Of a stretch of DNA of 64,000 bases, positions 35,556 through 44,696 are shown piece after piece. The notes below the pieces were generated by a model. The model was not told where the DNA came from, did not search any database, and saw only the letters and a program-made list of their open reading frames with translations. The translations under genes and the position numbers were made by a program. The stretch covers positions 232,144 to 296,143 of the forward strand of contig JALHOP010000010.1 in NCBI GenBank assembly GCA_022842935.1, given 5' to 3'. Each line of letters starts with the position of its first letter. Positions within the stretch are counted from its first letter, which is position 1. Source of the stretch: Myxococcota bacterium (lineage in GTDB: Bacteria; Myxococcota; XYA12-FULL-58-9; JALHOP01).

Positions 35556-36282
35556 TGATTTTATCCCGCGCGAGTCTGCTGAGAATGGCGAGCGTCTCGA
35601 GCTCGTCCATCCCGGTCACCGAGACGATGTCGTTGTAACTCGAGCGTCCATCGATCTGCGCCAGCACGAAGCCGGAGCGTTGGTCGAGATCGAGCCAGAT
35701 CACCTGGTCTGCAGCGACGGCCACCATGGGAATCGCGTCGAGCGTGCCCAACTCGGAGATATGCATTTGCGTCAGAACGGAACGCGAGCGATCGCGCGCG
35801 CGGCGGGCTTCGGCATTGCCGGGGTCGATAGCGATGACCTCATCGGCGTGCTTTAGCGTGCTCGAGAAGTCGTCGAGCTCGGCAGCGCCACGCATCCGTG
35901 CAAGCAATGCATCGAGTGAGCTCGCGGCATTCGGCTGGCCGCGCGAGGCATTGGCAACGATAGGAAGCACCGGCGCCTCACTGCTGACGATCGCGGGAGG
36001 CCCGAGCAACGCGTGCTCCCCCCATGGATCTTTTCCGGGAGGAACCGCAGGTCGAACCACGGCCGGTGCGGCTTCAGTCTGCGTTGGCGCGATGGCGGGG
36101 TCGAGCTCCTGCTCGGCTGACTCGACGACCTGCGGGTGCTGGCCGCGCAAGTGCTGCAGGTACTGGGATAGCGTCTTGTCGCGGGGACTCTCGCGTTGGC
36201 CGCGGGTCCAGGCACGCGCCGCCGCGAGATAGTCGCCTCGGGCGTAGGCTTCCAGGCCTTCTTGCAGCAGCCCGCTGCTCAC
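35542..36282 (-). CDS. TPR-containing cytoplasmic protein in a chaperone operon
   Basis: 246 residues, no signal or span. The N-terminus (LLQEGLEAYARGDYLAAARAWTRGQRESP) is a TPR-like pair. A Pro/Ala-rich linker follows and another TPR at about 135-165 (DDFSSTLKHADEVIAIDPGN). The last 75 residues (IWLDLDQRSGFVLAQIDGRSSYNDIVSVTGM...LSRLARDKIIS) form a small domain often attached to TPR proteins in Myxococcota, possibly winged-helix-like. Its ATG overlaps the stop of the DnaK-like gene (ATGA), so it may act as a client adaptor or cochaperone. Confidence 0.6.
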   Translation of the reverse strand: MSSGLLQEGLEAYARGDYLAAARAWTRGQRESPRDKTLSQYLQHLRGQHPQVVESAEQELDPAIAPTQTEAAPAVVRPAVPPGKDPWGEHALLGPPAIVSSEAPVLPIVANASRGQPNAASSLDALLARMRGAAELDDFSSTLKHADEVIAIDPGNAEARRARDRSRSVLTQMHISELGTLDAIPMVAVAADQVIWLDLDQRSGFVLAQIDGRSSYNDIVSVTGMDELETLAILSRLARDKIISPR

Positions 36283-38108
36283 GGCCCGCCGAGCTTCGTG
36301 GTCACCGTCTTGAACAACGAGAGAGCGCGTTGCACCGGCCCTTTGGCGAGGGCGATCGCGTCGCGCTGGTTGCCTGCGAGGGCCGCCTTGGCTCGCTCGA
36401 TGGCGGTCGCCGCCTTCTTGAGCGCTTCGGTGCCAAACTCGGTGCCGGCGATCACTGCGGACACCTTCGGCATCACGCCCTCGATCTCTGCGAGGAGAGC
36501 CTCGAGCTCGACCTGCTCGGCGTCTTTTTCGGTGGGCTTCGAGAACGCCGTGACATAGTCTTGATTCTCGGCGGTCATGTCCGCGATCTCGGACGGAGTC
36601 AGGCCGCTCGACGCTGTGACCTGAATGGTCTGAGCGCGGCCAGTGGCGACGTCTTTGGCGGCAACGCTAACGATGCCGTCGGCGCTGATCGTGAACGTGA
36701 CGTCGACCTGAATCTCGCCGCGCGGCTTCGAGGGAAGTTGGTCGAGGACGAACTCGCCGAGCAGCTCGTTTTGCTGCGGCACGGCCGAGTCGCCCTGCAT
36801 GACCATGATGCGGACCTGGGTCTGGTTATCGCGGACCGTGGTGAAGACCTTGGTCGAGCTCGTGGGGATGGTCGTATCTTTGGCGATGAGAACGTCGAAG
36901 AGGCCGCCTGCGACGACGATGCCGAGGTTGTGCGGCGTGACGTCGAGCAGCAGGGTCTCTTGGGAGCCCTCCGCGAGGAGCTGTCCCTGAATAGCAGCGC
37001 CAGCGGCGACGACCTCGTCGGGGTGCACGCCCTTCGACGGCGCGATGCCGAAATACTCCTGCACCCGCTGCTGGATGCGGGGCATACGCGTCATGCCGCC
37101 GACCAGGATCACCGCTTTGGTATCGGCGAGCTTCAGATCGGCGCTCTTGAACGCCTTTTCGCAAATGGTGATGGAGCGCTCGATGAGGTCGTTGGTCAGC
37201 TCGACGAGCTTGTCGCGGGTGAGCCGACGCTGCAGGTGCAGAGCCTGGCCTTTGGCTGGCGACGAGATGAACGGCAGGTTGATGTCGGTCTCGGTCTGCG
37301 CCGAGAGATCGATCTTCGCCTTTTCGGCGGCATCGCGAAGGCGCTGCAGCGCCATCTTGTCCTGACGCAGGTCGATGTTGTGCTCGCGCATGAACTCGCC
37401 ACGCAACCACTCGATGATGCGCTCATCGAAGTCTTCACCGCCGAGGAACGTATCGCCGGCCGTGGACAAGACCTCGAATACGCCCTGCCCGATGTTCAGA
37501 ATCGAGACATCGAAGGTGCCCCCTCCGAAGTCGTAGATTGCGACACGTTGCTCGAGACCTTTGCCATAGCCGTACGCCAAGGCTGCGGCGGTGGGCTCAT
37601 TGATGATGCGAACGACGTCGAGTCCAGCGATGGCGCCCGCTGCCTTGGTCGCTTGGCGCTGGTTATCGTTGAAATACGCTGGCACCGTGACGACGGCCTG
37701 GCTGATGGTCTCGCCCAGCTGCTGCTCGGCGATGAGCTTCATCTCCTGCAGGACCATCGACGAAATCTCGGGTATCGCGTAGGCGCGGTCGCCTAGGTGG
37801 ACGCGCACGTCGTCGTGCGGACCCTCCATGCAAACGAACGAGACGAGGCTGACCATGCGCTGGACTTCGGGGACCTCCCAGCGTCGGCCGATGAGTCGCT
37901 TGGCCCCGTGAATGGTGTTCTTCGGATTCGTGATGCCCTGGCGCTTGGCGAGCTGGCCAATCAGGCGCTTGCCCGTCTCGGTGACGGCGATGACCGACGG
38001 TGTGGTGTTGTGGCCCTGGCGGTTGGCAAGCACGCGCGGCCCCGTGCGTTCCGCAATAGCGACGCAGGAGTTGGTGGTGCCCAAATCGATGCCGATGATC
38101 TTATTCAC
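36279..38108 (-). CDS. DnaK-like Hsp70 chaperone (non-canonical copy)
   Basis: 609 residues. The ATPase domain is intact: [70 protein letters not shown]. The substrate-binding domain follows ([47 protein letters not shown]). The lid is shorter and the protein lacks the acidic Gly-rich tail of housekeeping DnaK, ending in [13 protein letters not shown]. It is coupled by 4-base overlaps to a DnaJ-domain protein upstream and a TPR protein downstream. No grpE is nearby. It is probably a specialised second Hsp70, comparable in kind to M. xanthus SglK but not shown to be its orthologue. Confidence 0.9.
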   Translation of the reverse strand: MNKIIGIDLGTTNSCVAIAERTGPRVLANRQGHNTTPSVIAVTETGKRLIGQLAKRQGITNPKNTIHGAKRLIGRRWEVPEVQRMVSLVSFVCMEGPHDDVRVHLGDRAYAIPEISSMVLQEMKLIAEQQLGETISQAVVTVPAYFNDNQRQATKAAGAIAGLDVVRIINEPTAAALAYGYGKGLEQRVAIYDFGGGTFDVSILNIGQGVFEVLSTAGDTFLGGEDFDERIIEWLRGEFMREHNIDLRQDKMALQRLRDAAEKAKIDLSAQTETDINLPFISSPAKGQALHLQRRLTRDKLVELTNDLIERSITICEKAFKSADLKLADTKAVILVGGMTRMPRIQQRVQEYFGIAPSKGVHPDEVVAAGAAIQGQLLAEGSQETLLLDVTPHNLGIVVAGGLFDVLIAKDTTIPTSSTKVFTTVRDNQTQVRIMVMQGDSAVPQQNELLGEFVLDQLPSKPRGEIQVDVTFTISADGIVSVAAKDVATGRAQTIQVTASSGLTPSEIADMTAENQDYVTAFSKPTEKDAEQVELEALLAEIEGVMPKVSAVIAGTEFGTEALKKAATAIERAKAALAGNQRDAIALAKGPVQRALSLFKTVTTKLGGP

Positions 38109-38779
38109 TCACGCCCCGTCAAACGCTGAATCGCTTTTGTAACATCCGCGTCGGTCGCATCCAACTCCCGCGCAGCGCGATAACGCTCGAGGGCCAGAGC
38201 ACGTTTTCCCTGTTTTTCGAGGAGTCGCCCCGACAGAAAGAGCGTCTCTTTGTCGTCGGGGTTCTCTGCGGTCAGCGTCTCTACAGCGGAGCGGGCCGTC
38301 TCGAGATCCCCCGAATCGAGCGCCGCGCGGGCATTGCTCACGAGCTTGCGCGCCTTGAGGCCCAAGAGCTCGCTCTTCAAGCCCTCCTTGCGCTTGACGC
38401 TGCGCTCGGCGGCGATCTGCTTGCGGCGCTCCTCGAGACGCTTTTCACGCGCGATCTCCTCGGGTGTCGGCTCGCGCGGCGGCTCGGGTGCGGGGAACTT
38501 TGCAGCGTATTGCTTGCGCTGCTCGTCGTCGACAAGGACGTCATGAGCCTTTTTGGCGCGCACGAAAAGGGCCTCGAGACGCGTACGGTAGACGCCCAGT
38601 TTCTTTCCGAAATAGCGGTCGGGGTGGTAGCGCTTGGACACCGCGAAATAGGCGCGTTTGACATCGGCGGCCGTGGGGTTGCCGACGAGACCCAACACGT
38701 CCCAGTGGGTCCCCTGCGCGAGCTTCTCGGCATCTTCGATCGCAGAGCGCTCTGCGGCGCTCAGATCACAGTCGTCCAT
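38105..38779 (-). CDS. J-domain protein with C-terminal TPR
   Basis: 224 residues. A J domain spans about 25-95 with DVLGLVGNPTAADVKRAYF and the essential HPD in KRYHPDRYFG. A charged linker follows (RKQIAAERSVKRKEGL). Then come TPR-like repeats (LDSGDLETARSAVETLTAENP, GKRALALERYRAARELDA). The Gly/Phe region and zinc fingers of DnaJ are absent, so it is a type III J protein. It presumably stimulates the coupled DnaK-like ATPase while its TPR picks clients. Its stop overlaps the Hsp70 start by four bases. Confidence 0.85.
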   Translation of the reverse strand: MDDCDLSAAERSAIEDAEKLAQGTHWDVLGLVGNPTAADVKRAYFAVSKRYHPDRYFGKKLGVYRTRLEALFVRAKKAHDVLVDDEQRKQYAAKFPAPEPPREPTPEEIAREKRLEERRKQIAAERSVKRKEGLKSELLGLKARKLVSNARAALDSGDLETARSAVETLTAENPDDKETLFLSGRLLEKQGKRALALERYRAARELDATDADVTKAIQRLTGRE

Positions 38780-38857
38780 GGTGGGAATGGCTCAAACGTT
38801 CCACTATGGAAACACACCGTCAAGGGTGAAGCCGCGCAAGCCGGTCCCTTCGTCGGT

Positions 38858-40897
38858 TCAGTTCTTACGGCGCCGGTAATAGTCGGCAATGATCTCGCGG
38901 ACCTTCGCAACGTCTTTGTGCTGCGCATCGTAGTCGACGAATTTCTCATAGGCGAGGATGGCGCTCCGCTCCCGACCCAGCTGCATGTAAGCAACGCCCA
39001 GCGAGCGGTAGGTGCGGCCGTACGTCGGGTCGATGTCCAAACATTTGTTGAGCTCACGAATCGCGAGGTTCACCTTCTTCGCGTTCAACAGGCGGTTACC
39101 CTTGGCGTAGCAGGCTTGCATCGCCTTCGAAGGCGTGGGCGCGGGCTTGGCGTCGATAGGAGGCGTATTGTCCGTCGCGGGGTCGGGAGCAACGAGAGCT
39201 GCCTTGGTCGCAGCGTCTGTGGCGCCGCTGTCCGCGGGCTTCGACGCTCCGTTCGACGTGTCGGCCTTGGTGGTGTCGACGTTGGCCCCAGCCGCGAGCG
39301 GCTGCTCGGCCTTGGCGGCGTCCGGGCTTTGCGCATCGGGTTTGGGCTCGACCACCTTTTGCCCGTCGGCTGCCTGGTCGACTTTGTGTGCTTCGGCCGC
39401 GATCGCGTCGGCCTTCGGCGTCTCGGACACCACCGTCTCGGCACCGGCGGGCTTCGGCGCTTCGACGCCGGTCCCCGCGAGGGTTCCGTCGGGCGGCGGC
39501 TCGCGTCCCATCATGGCGCTCACCTTGACGATCAGCGCGTCCAGGTAGCCTCGACTCGCGGCGAAGCTCGCGCCGCCGACGGCGAAAACTAGGACGGCGA
39601 CGGCTGCCCAAAAACGCTGCCTCTTGCCTCCGCCCAAGACCGCGAGCTCTTCGGGGGCGAGGGCGGCGTCGGCATCGCTTTTCGCGGCAGGCGGGGCGAT
39701 GGATTGGTCGATGGTCGGAGTGTCATGCGGAATCTCGGTACCCACCGGCGGAACCATCGCCGCGAAGGCATCACCCACGAGCTCGGTGGGCGCGACGACC
39801 TGATGGCCAGCATACATGTCCGCTTCAGCGGCCGCGAGCGGATCGCTCGTGTCGAAGTAGCTATCGGGCGTCGGGTAGGTGCTGCGGCGTTGCCTGTCGG
39901 CGCTCCCAAGGGCTCCGTCGATCTCGTCGTCGCTCACCGGGGCCGCGAACGGCGCGGCGTAGGGCACTGCGGCGCCGAGACTCTCACCGCTCCACTCAGG
40001 CATCTCCTGCGTGAGGTCGAGCAACTCGGGGGGTGGGGCCTGCGCGGTCAGGAGTACCGGCTCGGACAACGGCGGGGCTTGCTCGCGCATCACGGGCGCG
40101 AGCCGCGTCTGTTCGGCTTCGCGCGCGGGACCACTCATGCCGCTGACGTTCGCGGCGGGGAACATGAGCGCTGGCGGCTTCTCACGCACCGGCGGTTCGT
40201 AGTGACTCTCGCCAGTCATGAGCTTGGGCGATGGCGCGCCGGGCGGGTCCGACGTTTCGAAGGGAGCCACGGGTGTCGTCCCGGACGGCACCTCGTGGGG
40301 AACGTTGATAGGCGTATGGTCGGCGTCGGCCGGAACGAAAGTCTGCTCTGGCGGAGTGAGCTCGGGGCCGTTCGTACGCGGCAGGAGCTCCGGGGGCGCA
40401 AAGTCTGGGAGCACTTGTGGCGTTGGGGGGTCGGCTGCGCCATCCTGGTCCTGGGTCAGGGGCGACTGCTGGTCACTGCCGAAAGAAGCCGGTCCACTGA
40501 AGGTCGGCTGCGGAGGCTCGACAGGGCGAGCCTCGTGACCATCGTCGATGTACGCGCGGACATCGGCACCAAGGAGCGCGTTGAAGTCCTGAGCGCCGAC
40601 GGGCGGCTGTCGCGCGACGTAGAAGGTGCTGGATGCGTCCTCACGCAAGCTTTGTTCGTCCGCCGTCGCGTACTCACGCATCGTGGTTGCATGTGACGGC
40701 GGCTCGAAGGTGGGCGGGACAATGAGCTGTGGAGCTGCCGCGGGTCCAGGGGGAGGCTCGGCGAGACGTACGACGCCACCGCGCTCGACGACGAGGGCAG
40801 TACCGCAATTGCCGCAGGTCGAACGGACGTCTCCCGCCGCGACGGCCGAACCGCTCACGAAAACGGGACTCTTGCACTGAAGACAGGGAACCAGCAT
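38858..40897 (-). CDS. Zinc-ribbon membrane protein with C-terminal TPR, GltJ-like N-terminus
   Basis: 679 residues from the ATG at 40897. The longer frame to 41260 is rejected because it runs antisense into the response-regulator gene. An MJ0042-type zinc ribbon opens the protein (C5, C8, C28, C31), exactly the Cys register of the GltJ-like protein at 54499-56244. A long Pro/Glu/Ala-rich region (about 50-430) follows. One span at about 430-450 (FWAAVAVLVFAVGGASFAAS) leads to a second low-complexity stretch. The C-terminus has TPR repeats (KVNLAIRELNKCLDIDP, GRTYRSLGVAYMQLGRERSAI). No GYF or TonB-like domain is visible. Function unknown; a link to cell polarity or motility is only suggested by the zinc ribbon. 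Confidence 0.75.
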   Translation of the reverse strand: MLVPCLQCKSPVFVSGSAVAAGDVRSTCGNCGTALVVERGGVVRLAEPPPGPAAAPQLIVPPTFEPPSHATTMREYATADEQSLREDASSTFYVARQPPVGAQDFNALLGADVRAYIDDGHEARPVEPPQPTFSGPASFGSDQQSPLTQDQDGAADPPTPQVLPDFAPPELLPRTNGPELTPPEQTFVPADADHTPINVPHEVPSGTTPVAPFETSDPPGAPSPKLMTGESHYEPPVREKPPALMFPAANVSGMSGPAREAEQTRLAPVMREQAPPLSEPVLLTAQAPPPELLDLTQEMPEWSGESLGAAVPYAAPFAAPVSDDEIDGALGSADRQRRSTYPTPDSYFDTSDPLAAAEADMYAGHQVVAPTELVGDAFAAMVPPVGTEIPHDTPTIDQSIAPPAAKSDADAALAPEELAVLGGGKRQRFWAAVAVLVFAVGGASFAASRGYLDALIVKVSAMMGREPPPDGTLAGTGVEAPKPAGAETVVSETPKADAIAAEAHKVDQAADGQKVVEPKPDAQSPDAAKAEQPLAAGANVDTTKADTSNGASKPADSGATDAATKAALVAPDPATDNTPPIDAKPAPTPSKAMQACYAKGNRLLNAKKVNLAIRELNKCLDIDPTYGRTYRSLGVAYMQLGRERSAILAYEKFVDYDAQHKDVAKVREIIADYYRRRKN
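39820..39831. repeat. CCGCTTCAGCGG inverted repeat (recurrent motif copy)
   Basis: Full palindromic copy of the recurring motif in the zinc-ribbon/TPR gene; coding strand GCT GAA GCG GAC (Ala-Glu-Ala-Asp). Confidence 0.6.
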
Positions 40898-41021
40898 GGG
40901 CTGAACCGCGAAAAGTGTAGCACCCAGTCCCCCCTCCTGCGCAAAAACCCTGCAAATCCCGGCGACCGCTCGCCTACATCGCAGTTGCCCGATTTGCCGC
41001 GCGAATATACGGTGCCCGCCC

Positions 41022-42440
41022 GTGGCGACCGTATTAATCGTCGACGATGAGTCGAACCTCCGAAAGGTCCTGAGCACGCTCTTGACCCGGGATGGCCACG
41101 CCACAATCGCCGTGGGCAGCGGCGAAGATGCGGTCGCCGCCATCAAGAAACAGCCGGTGGACATCGTCATTACCGACATGCGCATGCCGGGCATGAGTGG
41201 CCTCGAGCTGCTCGAGCACGTGAAGCGGACTCTTCCCGGCCTGCCCGTCATCGTCATCACCGCTCACGGCTCGGTCGACACGGCGGTGATCGCCCTCAAG
41301 AACGGCGCCTTCGACTACATCACCAAGCCATTCGACAAAGACGAGCTCAAGCTCGCGGTTCGTAAAGCTGCCGCCGTGCGCGCAACCAACCAGGGCCGCC
41401 TCAACGACGCGGGTGATACGCCAGGGCGCTTCCGAATCATTGGGCAGTCGCCACGCATGCAAGAGCTCTTCGCGATCATCGAGAAAGTCGCGGCGACCCC
41501 CTCTACCGTCTTGCTTACCGGCGAGTCGGGCACGGGCAAAGAGCTGGTGGCGAGCGCTCTGCACGAGAACAGCGAGCGCCGCGGCAAGCCCTTTATCAAG
41601 GTCAATTGCGCCGCGATTCCCAAAGACCTGATGGAGAGCGAGTTCTTCGGTTACGAGCAGGGCGCCTTCACCGGAGCGGTGTCGAGCAAACCGGGACGCT
41701 TCGAGCTCGCCGACGGCGGCACGTTATTCCTCGACGAAATCGCAGAAATCCCCGGCGCGATGCAGGTGAAGCTGCTGCGCGCCCTCCAGGAGAGCGAATT
41801 CGAGCGCGTCGGCGGCGTCCGCACCATTCGCGTCGATGTGCGCGTGGTCGCCGCGACCAACCGCGACCTCGCTCGCGAGATCGAGACTGGCAACTTCCGC
41901 GACGACCTTTACTATCGACTGAACGTCGTCCCAGTCGCGCTGCCGTCCCTGCGCGACCGACGCGAGGATATCCCACTGCTGACCGAGTTCTTCGTCGACA
42001 AGTACAACAAGCGCTTGTCCAAGGCGGTGCAAGGCGTATCGCCGAGAGCACTCGAAGCGCTGGTCGCGTATCACTGGCCCGGTAACATCCGAGAGCTCGA
42101 GAACGTGATCGAGCGCATGTTGCTCTTCAGTGAGAACGAGACGGTCGATTTTGCCGATCTTCCGGAAGATGTGCGCAAAGCGAGCCCAGGCGCGAAAAAA
42201 GCCGACCTCGGAGGGTCACCGCAGCGGGCGACCCTCGAGCAGCTCGGGGACGGCAGCGCGTCCATGAAGGACATCGTGCGCCAAGCAACCGTCGAGATCG
42301 AAAAGGACCTTATCGTCAAAGCGCTCGACGAGACGCGCGGCAACGTGACCCGGGCCGCAAGTCTGCTCGGTATCAGCCGTAAAGGCCTGCAGAACAAGAT
42401 GAAGGAGCTCGGGCTCCGCGACCCCGAGAACAAAGCTTGA
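41022..42440 (+). CDS. NtrC-family sigma-54 response regulator
   Basis: 472 residues from a GTG. A receiver domain (1-120) has the acidic pocket DDE and the phosphoacceptor D52 in IVITDMRMPG, with T and K further on (VITAHG, YITKPF). The AAA+ domain has GESGTGKE (Walker A), the sigma-54 contact loop GAFTGA, and LFLDEIAEIP (Walker B). A Fis-type helix-turn-helix ends the protein (NVTRAASLLGISRKGLQNKM). It activates sigma-54 promoters when phosphorylated. No histidine kinase is adjacent. Its stop overlaps the TTG start of an outer-membrane barrel gene. Divergent from the zinc-ribbon/TPR gene. Confidence 0.93.
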   Translation: MATVLIVDDESNLRKVLSTLLTRDGHATIAVGSGEDAVAAIKKQPVDIVITDMRMPGMSGLELLEHVKRTLPGLPVIVITAHGSVDTAVIALKNGAFDYITKPFDKDELKLAVRKAAAVRATNQGRLNDAGDTPGRFRIIGQSPRMQELFAIIEKVAATPSTVLLTGESGTGKELVASALHENSERRGKPFIKVNCAAIPKDLMESEFFGYEQGAFTGAVSSKPGRFELADGGTLFLDEIAEIPGAMQVKLLRALQESEFERVGGVRTIRVDVRVVAATNRDLAREIETGNFRDDLYYRLNVVPVALPSLRDRREDIPLLTEFFVDKYNKRLSKAVQGVSPRALEALVAYHWPGNIRELENVIERMLLFSENETVDFADLPEDVRKASPGAKKADLGGSPQRATLEQLGDGSASMKDIVRQATVEIEKDLIVKALDETRGNVTRAASLLGISRKGLQNKMKELGLRDPENKA

Positions 42441-43756
42441 ATCGTCTCCTCCTCCCCACCCTATCGTGCCTGCTCGCCGTCGCCATCGACGCCCGCGCAG
42501 CGCAAACCACCGAGGTTGCGGACGCCTTCGACGCCTACGAGCGCGGCGGCGTCACCATCTCGAACGCCTTCCAGGCGAACCTTACCCTGTGGTTCGACGC
42601 GCAGACCGCAAGGGGCGTCATCAGCCGCGAGCCGGTGAACCGCCCCACTGTCGACACGGGCTGTGTCGCTACATCTGTACGCAATTGCGTACCTCTCGAC
42701 GAGGTCGCGTGGAAGTCCAACGTCTACTGGCTGCGCATGCAAGCCGAGTTCGGTCTGTACAAAGATCTCTCGCTCACGGTCAGCACGGCGTACGCCATCA
42801 GCCAGAATTTCCAATACAATTACGCTGACGGGATTACGCCGGACGTCAGCTCGGTCGACACGACCACCGGCGAGTATTTTTTCCTCGAGGGCGAGGGTAC
42901 GCGCAGCAAACAGAAAGGCTGGGGCCCTCTCGACTTCACGCTGCGCTACGCAATTTTGTCGGAGGACCGCGACGACACCGCGCCGAGCTGGGTCGTTGGC
43001 GTCGGCTTGTCGACGCCCTGGATCAGCAAGACCTATCGTCCGAACACTGACCCCGCCACGGCCGCGGAACCCGCTGGCATGGGCGACGGCGTCTACCGCC
43101 TGCTCCTTTCGACCGCTGCATCGAAGCGCTGGTACGTTTGGGAAGGCCAGGGCGATTGGCGCTCGCGGGACATGCAGGGCTTCGTCGAGCCTTACTTCAC
43201 GTTGAGCTACGCCCTACCCATGGTGGGCCCAAAAGCCCCCGATGAGATGCGAAAAGCCGTCGACCCGTTCGGCCGTGGCCCCTCCCACGTCTTGGAGACG
43301 CGGACCGGAGCTGAGATCGTCCCGTACATGAACACTCGCGCGTTGCGAAAGATTGGGTTCCTCGTGGGCGCAGTCGGCCGCTTCTACACCGCGGGGCGCA
43401 ACTACAGCATCCTGACACCGGCGCTGCGCGAGCTCACCTACACGCAAGAGTACTTCGACATCGGTGCTCAAGTCGCGCTGCTCGTGCGTGTCGCTGCCTT
43501 CGTTCACCTCACCATCGGTGTCGACGCCGTCTATTCGTCACCGCACCTTCTCACCAACGAGCCCGAGGGCGTCGACAGCGACGGAGATGGCACGCTCGAT
43601 CAACGCAACCCTTATTTCTGCGGCAACACGTCCGGCGACAAGTGTTATCCCGACACCAGTAGCATCGGCATTAGCTATGATCAGGCCGGCACGCGCTTCC
43701 GCGATTCCGGACACGTGACCTTCAATTGGTACGGCAACGTTGCCTTCACGTTCTAG
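42437..43756 (+). CDS. Predicted outer-membrane beta-barrel protein
   Basis: 439 residues from a TTG that overlaps the response-regulator stop (TTGA). A signal peptide (MNRLLLPTLSCLLAVAIDARA) precedes strand-rich sequence with repeated aromatic ends (NVYWLRMQAEFGLYKDLSLTV, GPLDFTLRYAILS, WVVGVGLSTPW, VEPYFTLSYALP) and ends in YGNVAFTF, the aromatic C-terminus expected for outer-membrane barrels. A DSDGDGTLDQ calcium-like loop lies near the end. Cargo or ligand unknown. Co-translation with a sigma-54 regulator is unusual. Confidence 0.7.
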   Translation: MNRLLLPTLSCLLAVAIDARAAQTTEVADAFDAYERGGVTISNAFQANLTLWFDAQTARGVISREPVNRPTVDTGCVATSVRNCVPLDEVAWKSNVYWLRMQAEFGLYKDLSLTVSTAYAISQNFQYNYADGITPDVSSVDTTTGEYFFLEGEGTRSKQKGWGPLDFTLRYAILSEDRDDTAPSWVVGVGLSTPWISKTYRPNTDPATAAEPAGMGDGVYRLLLSTAASKRWYVWEGQGDWRSRDMQGFVEPYFTLSYALPMVGPKAPDEMRKAVDPFGRGPSHVLETRTGAEIVPYMNTRALRKIGFLVGAVGRFYTAGRNYSILTPALRELTYTQEYFDIGAQVALLVRVAAFVHLTIGVDAVYSSPHLLTNEPEGVDSDGDGTLDQRNPYFCGNTSGDKCYPDTSSIGISYDQAGTRFRDSGHVTFNWYGNVAFTF

Positions 43757-43758
43757 CT

Positions 43759-43762
43759 GGAG
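43759..43762 (+). promoter_or_regulatory. Ribosome-binding core of mtnP
   Basis: GGAG seven bases before the ATG at 43770. It supports that start instead of the in-frame ATG at 43740, which lies inside the barrel gene. Confidence 0.55.
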
Positions 43763-43769
43763 CGCTCCA

Positions 43770-44630
43770 ATGACGACCATCGGCATCATCGGCGGCACTG
43801 GTCTGTATGCACTCGAGGGTCTCACCCAGGTTCGCGAGATCAAGGTCGACACGCCCTTCGGCGCCCCCTCGGACGTCTTGGTGACTGGCAAGCTGGGAGG
43901 CGCCCAGCTGGTATTCCTTCCACGCCACGGTCGCGGCCATCGCCTTAGCCCTACCGAGGTCCCCTATCGCGCCAATGTCTACGCGATGAAGTCGCTGGGT
44001 GCCGAGTGGCTCGTCTCGGTCTCATCGGTGGGCTCCATGCGCGAAGACCTTCACCCTGGCGATATGGTCATCGTCGACCAATACATCGACCGCACACGGA
44101 TGCGGACGGAAACATTTTTCGGCGACGGCGTGGTCGCCCACGTCTCCATGGCCCACCCCGTTTGCCCTCGCCTCGCCAAACACCTGGCGGTCGCAGGGCG
44201 TGCCACCGGCGCGACCGTCCACGATGGCGGAACGCTGGTCTGCATCGAGGGTCCGGCGTTCTCGACCCTGGCCGAATCGCGGGCCTACCGCGCGCAGGGC
44301 GTCGACGTTATCGGGATGACAGCGATGCCCGAGGCCAAGCTCGCACGCGAGGCAGAGCTGCACTACGCCACTGTCGCGATGGTAACGGACTACGACTGCT
44401 GGCACGAGAGCGAGGGTCACGTGACGGTCGACGCCGTCGTTGCCATGCTCAAGAAGAACGGCGCCACGGCGAAGAAGATGCTCGAACACGCCCTGTCGAC
44501 CGTCGCGGCGATCCCAGGAACCTGCGGTTGCGCCACGGCGCTCGGAGCCGCGCTGCAAACGGACCGGTCCGTGGTTGCCCAAGAGCGCATCGACGACCTT
44601 GGCCCCCTAGTCGCCAAATACTACACCTAA
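43770..44630 (+). CDS. mtnP: S-methyl-5'-thioadenosine phosphorylase
   Basis: 286 residues from the ATG at 43770. Cleaves methylthioadenosine, a polyamine and SAM by-product, to adenine and methylthioribose-1-phosphate. The family landmarks are plain: IGIIGGTG at the start, FLPRHGRGHRLSP (phosphate/ribose binding), NVYAMKSLGAEWLVSVSSVGS, CIEGPAFSTLAES, DVIGMTAMPEAKLAREAELHY and MVTDYDCWHE. Sugar-phosphate and substrate residues typical of MTA phosphorylases rather than purine nucleoside phosphorylases (NMTAMPE-like) support the call. It starts 13 bases after the barrel gene stop, so it may share that operon. Confidence 0.93.
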   Translation: MTTIGIIGGTGLYALEGLTQVREIKVDTPFGAPSDVLVTGKLGGAQLVFLPRHGRGHRLSPTEVPYRANVYAMKSLGAEWLVSVSSVGSMREDLHPGDMVIVDQYIDRTRMRTETFFGDGVVAHVSMAHPVCPRLAKHLAVAGRATGATVHDGGTLVCIEGPAFSTLAESRAYRAQGVDVIGMTAMPEAKLAREAELHYATVAMVTDYDCWHESEGHVTVDAVVAMLKKNGATAKKMLEHALSTVAAIPGTCGCATALGAALQTDRSVVAQERIDDLGPLVAKYYT

Positions 44631-44650
44631 AGCGATGGCCGAGGAGACCT

Positions 44651-44696
44651 GAGGGCGTCCGGTGGCCCTTGCAGCGCGCGGTCAAGGCAAGCCCTC
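44651..44696. terminator. Possible terminator between convergent mtnP and the FHA regulator gene
   Basis: GAGGGC (44651-44656) pairs with GCCCTC (44691-44696), and inside it CCTTG (44667-44671) pairs with CAAGG (44683-44687). The stem is interrupted and lacks a U-tract, so the call is weak. Confidence 0.3.

Noticed and set aside
36024-37796. 590-codon plus-strand frame
   Set aside because: It is antisense to the whole DnaK-like gene; dnaK complements are well known to give long spurious frames. No domain is recognisable.
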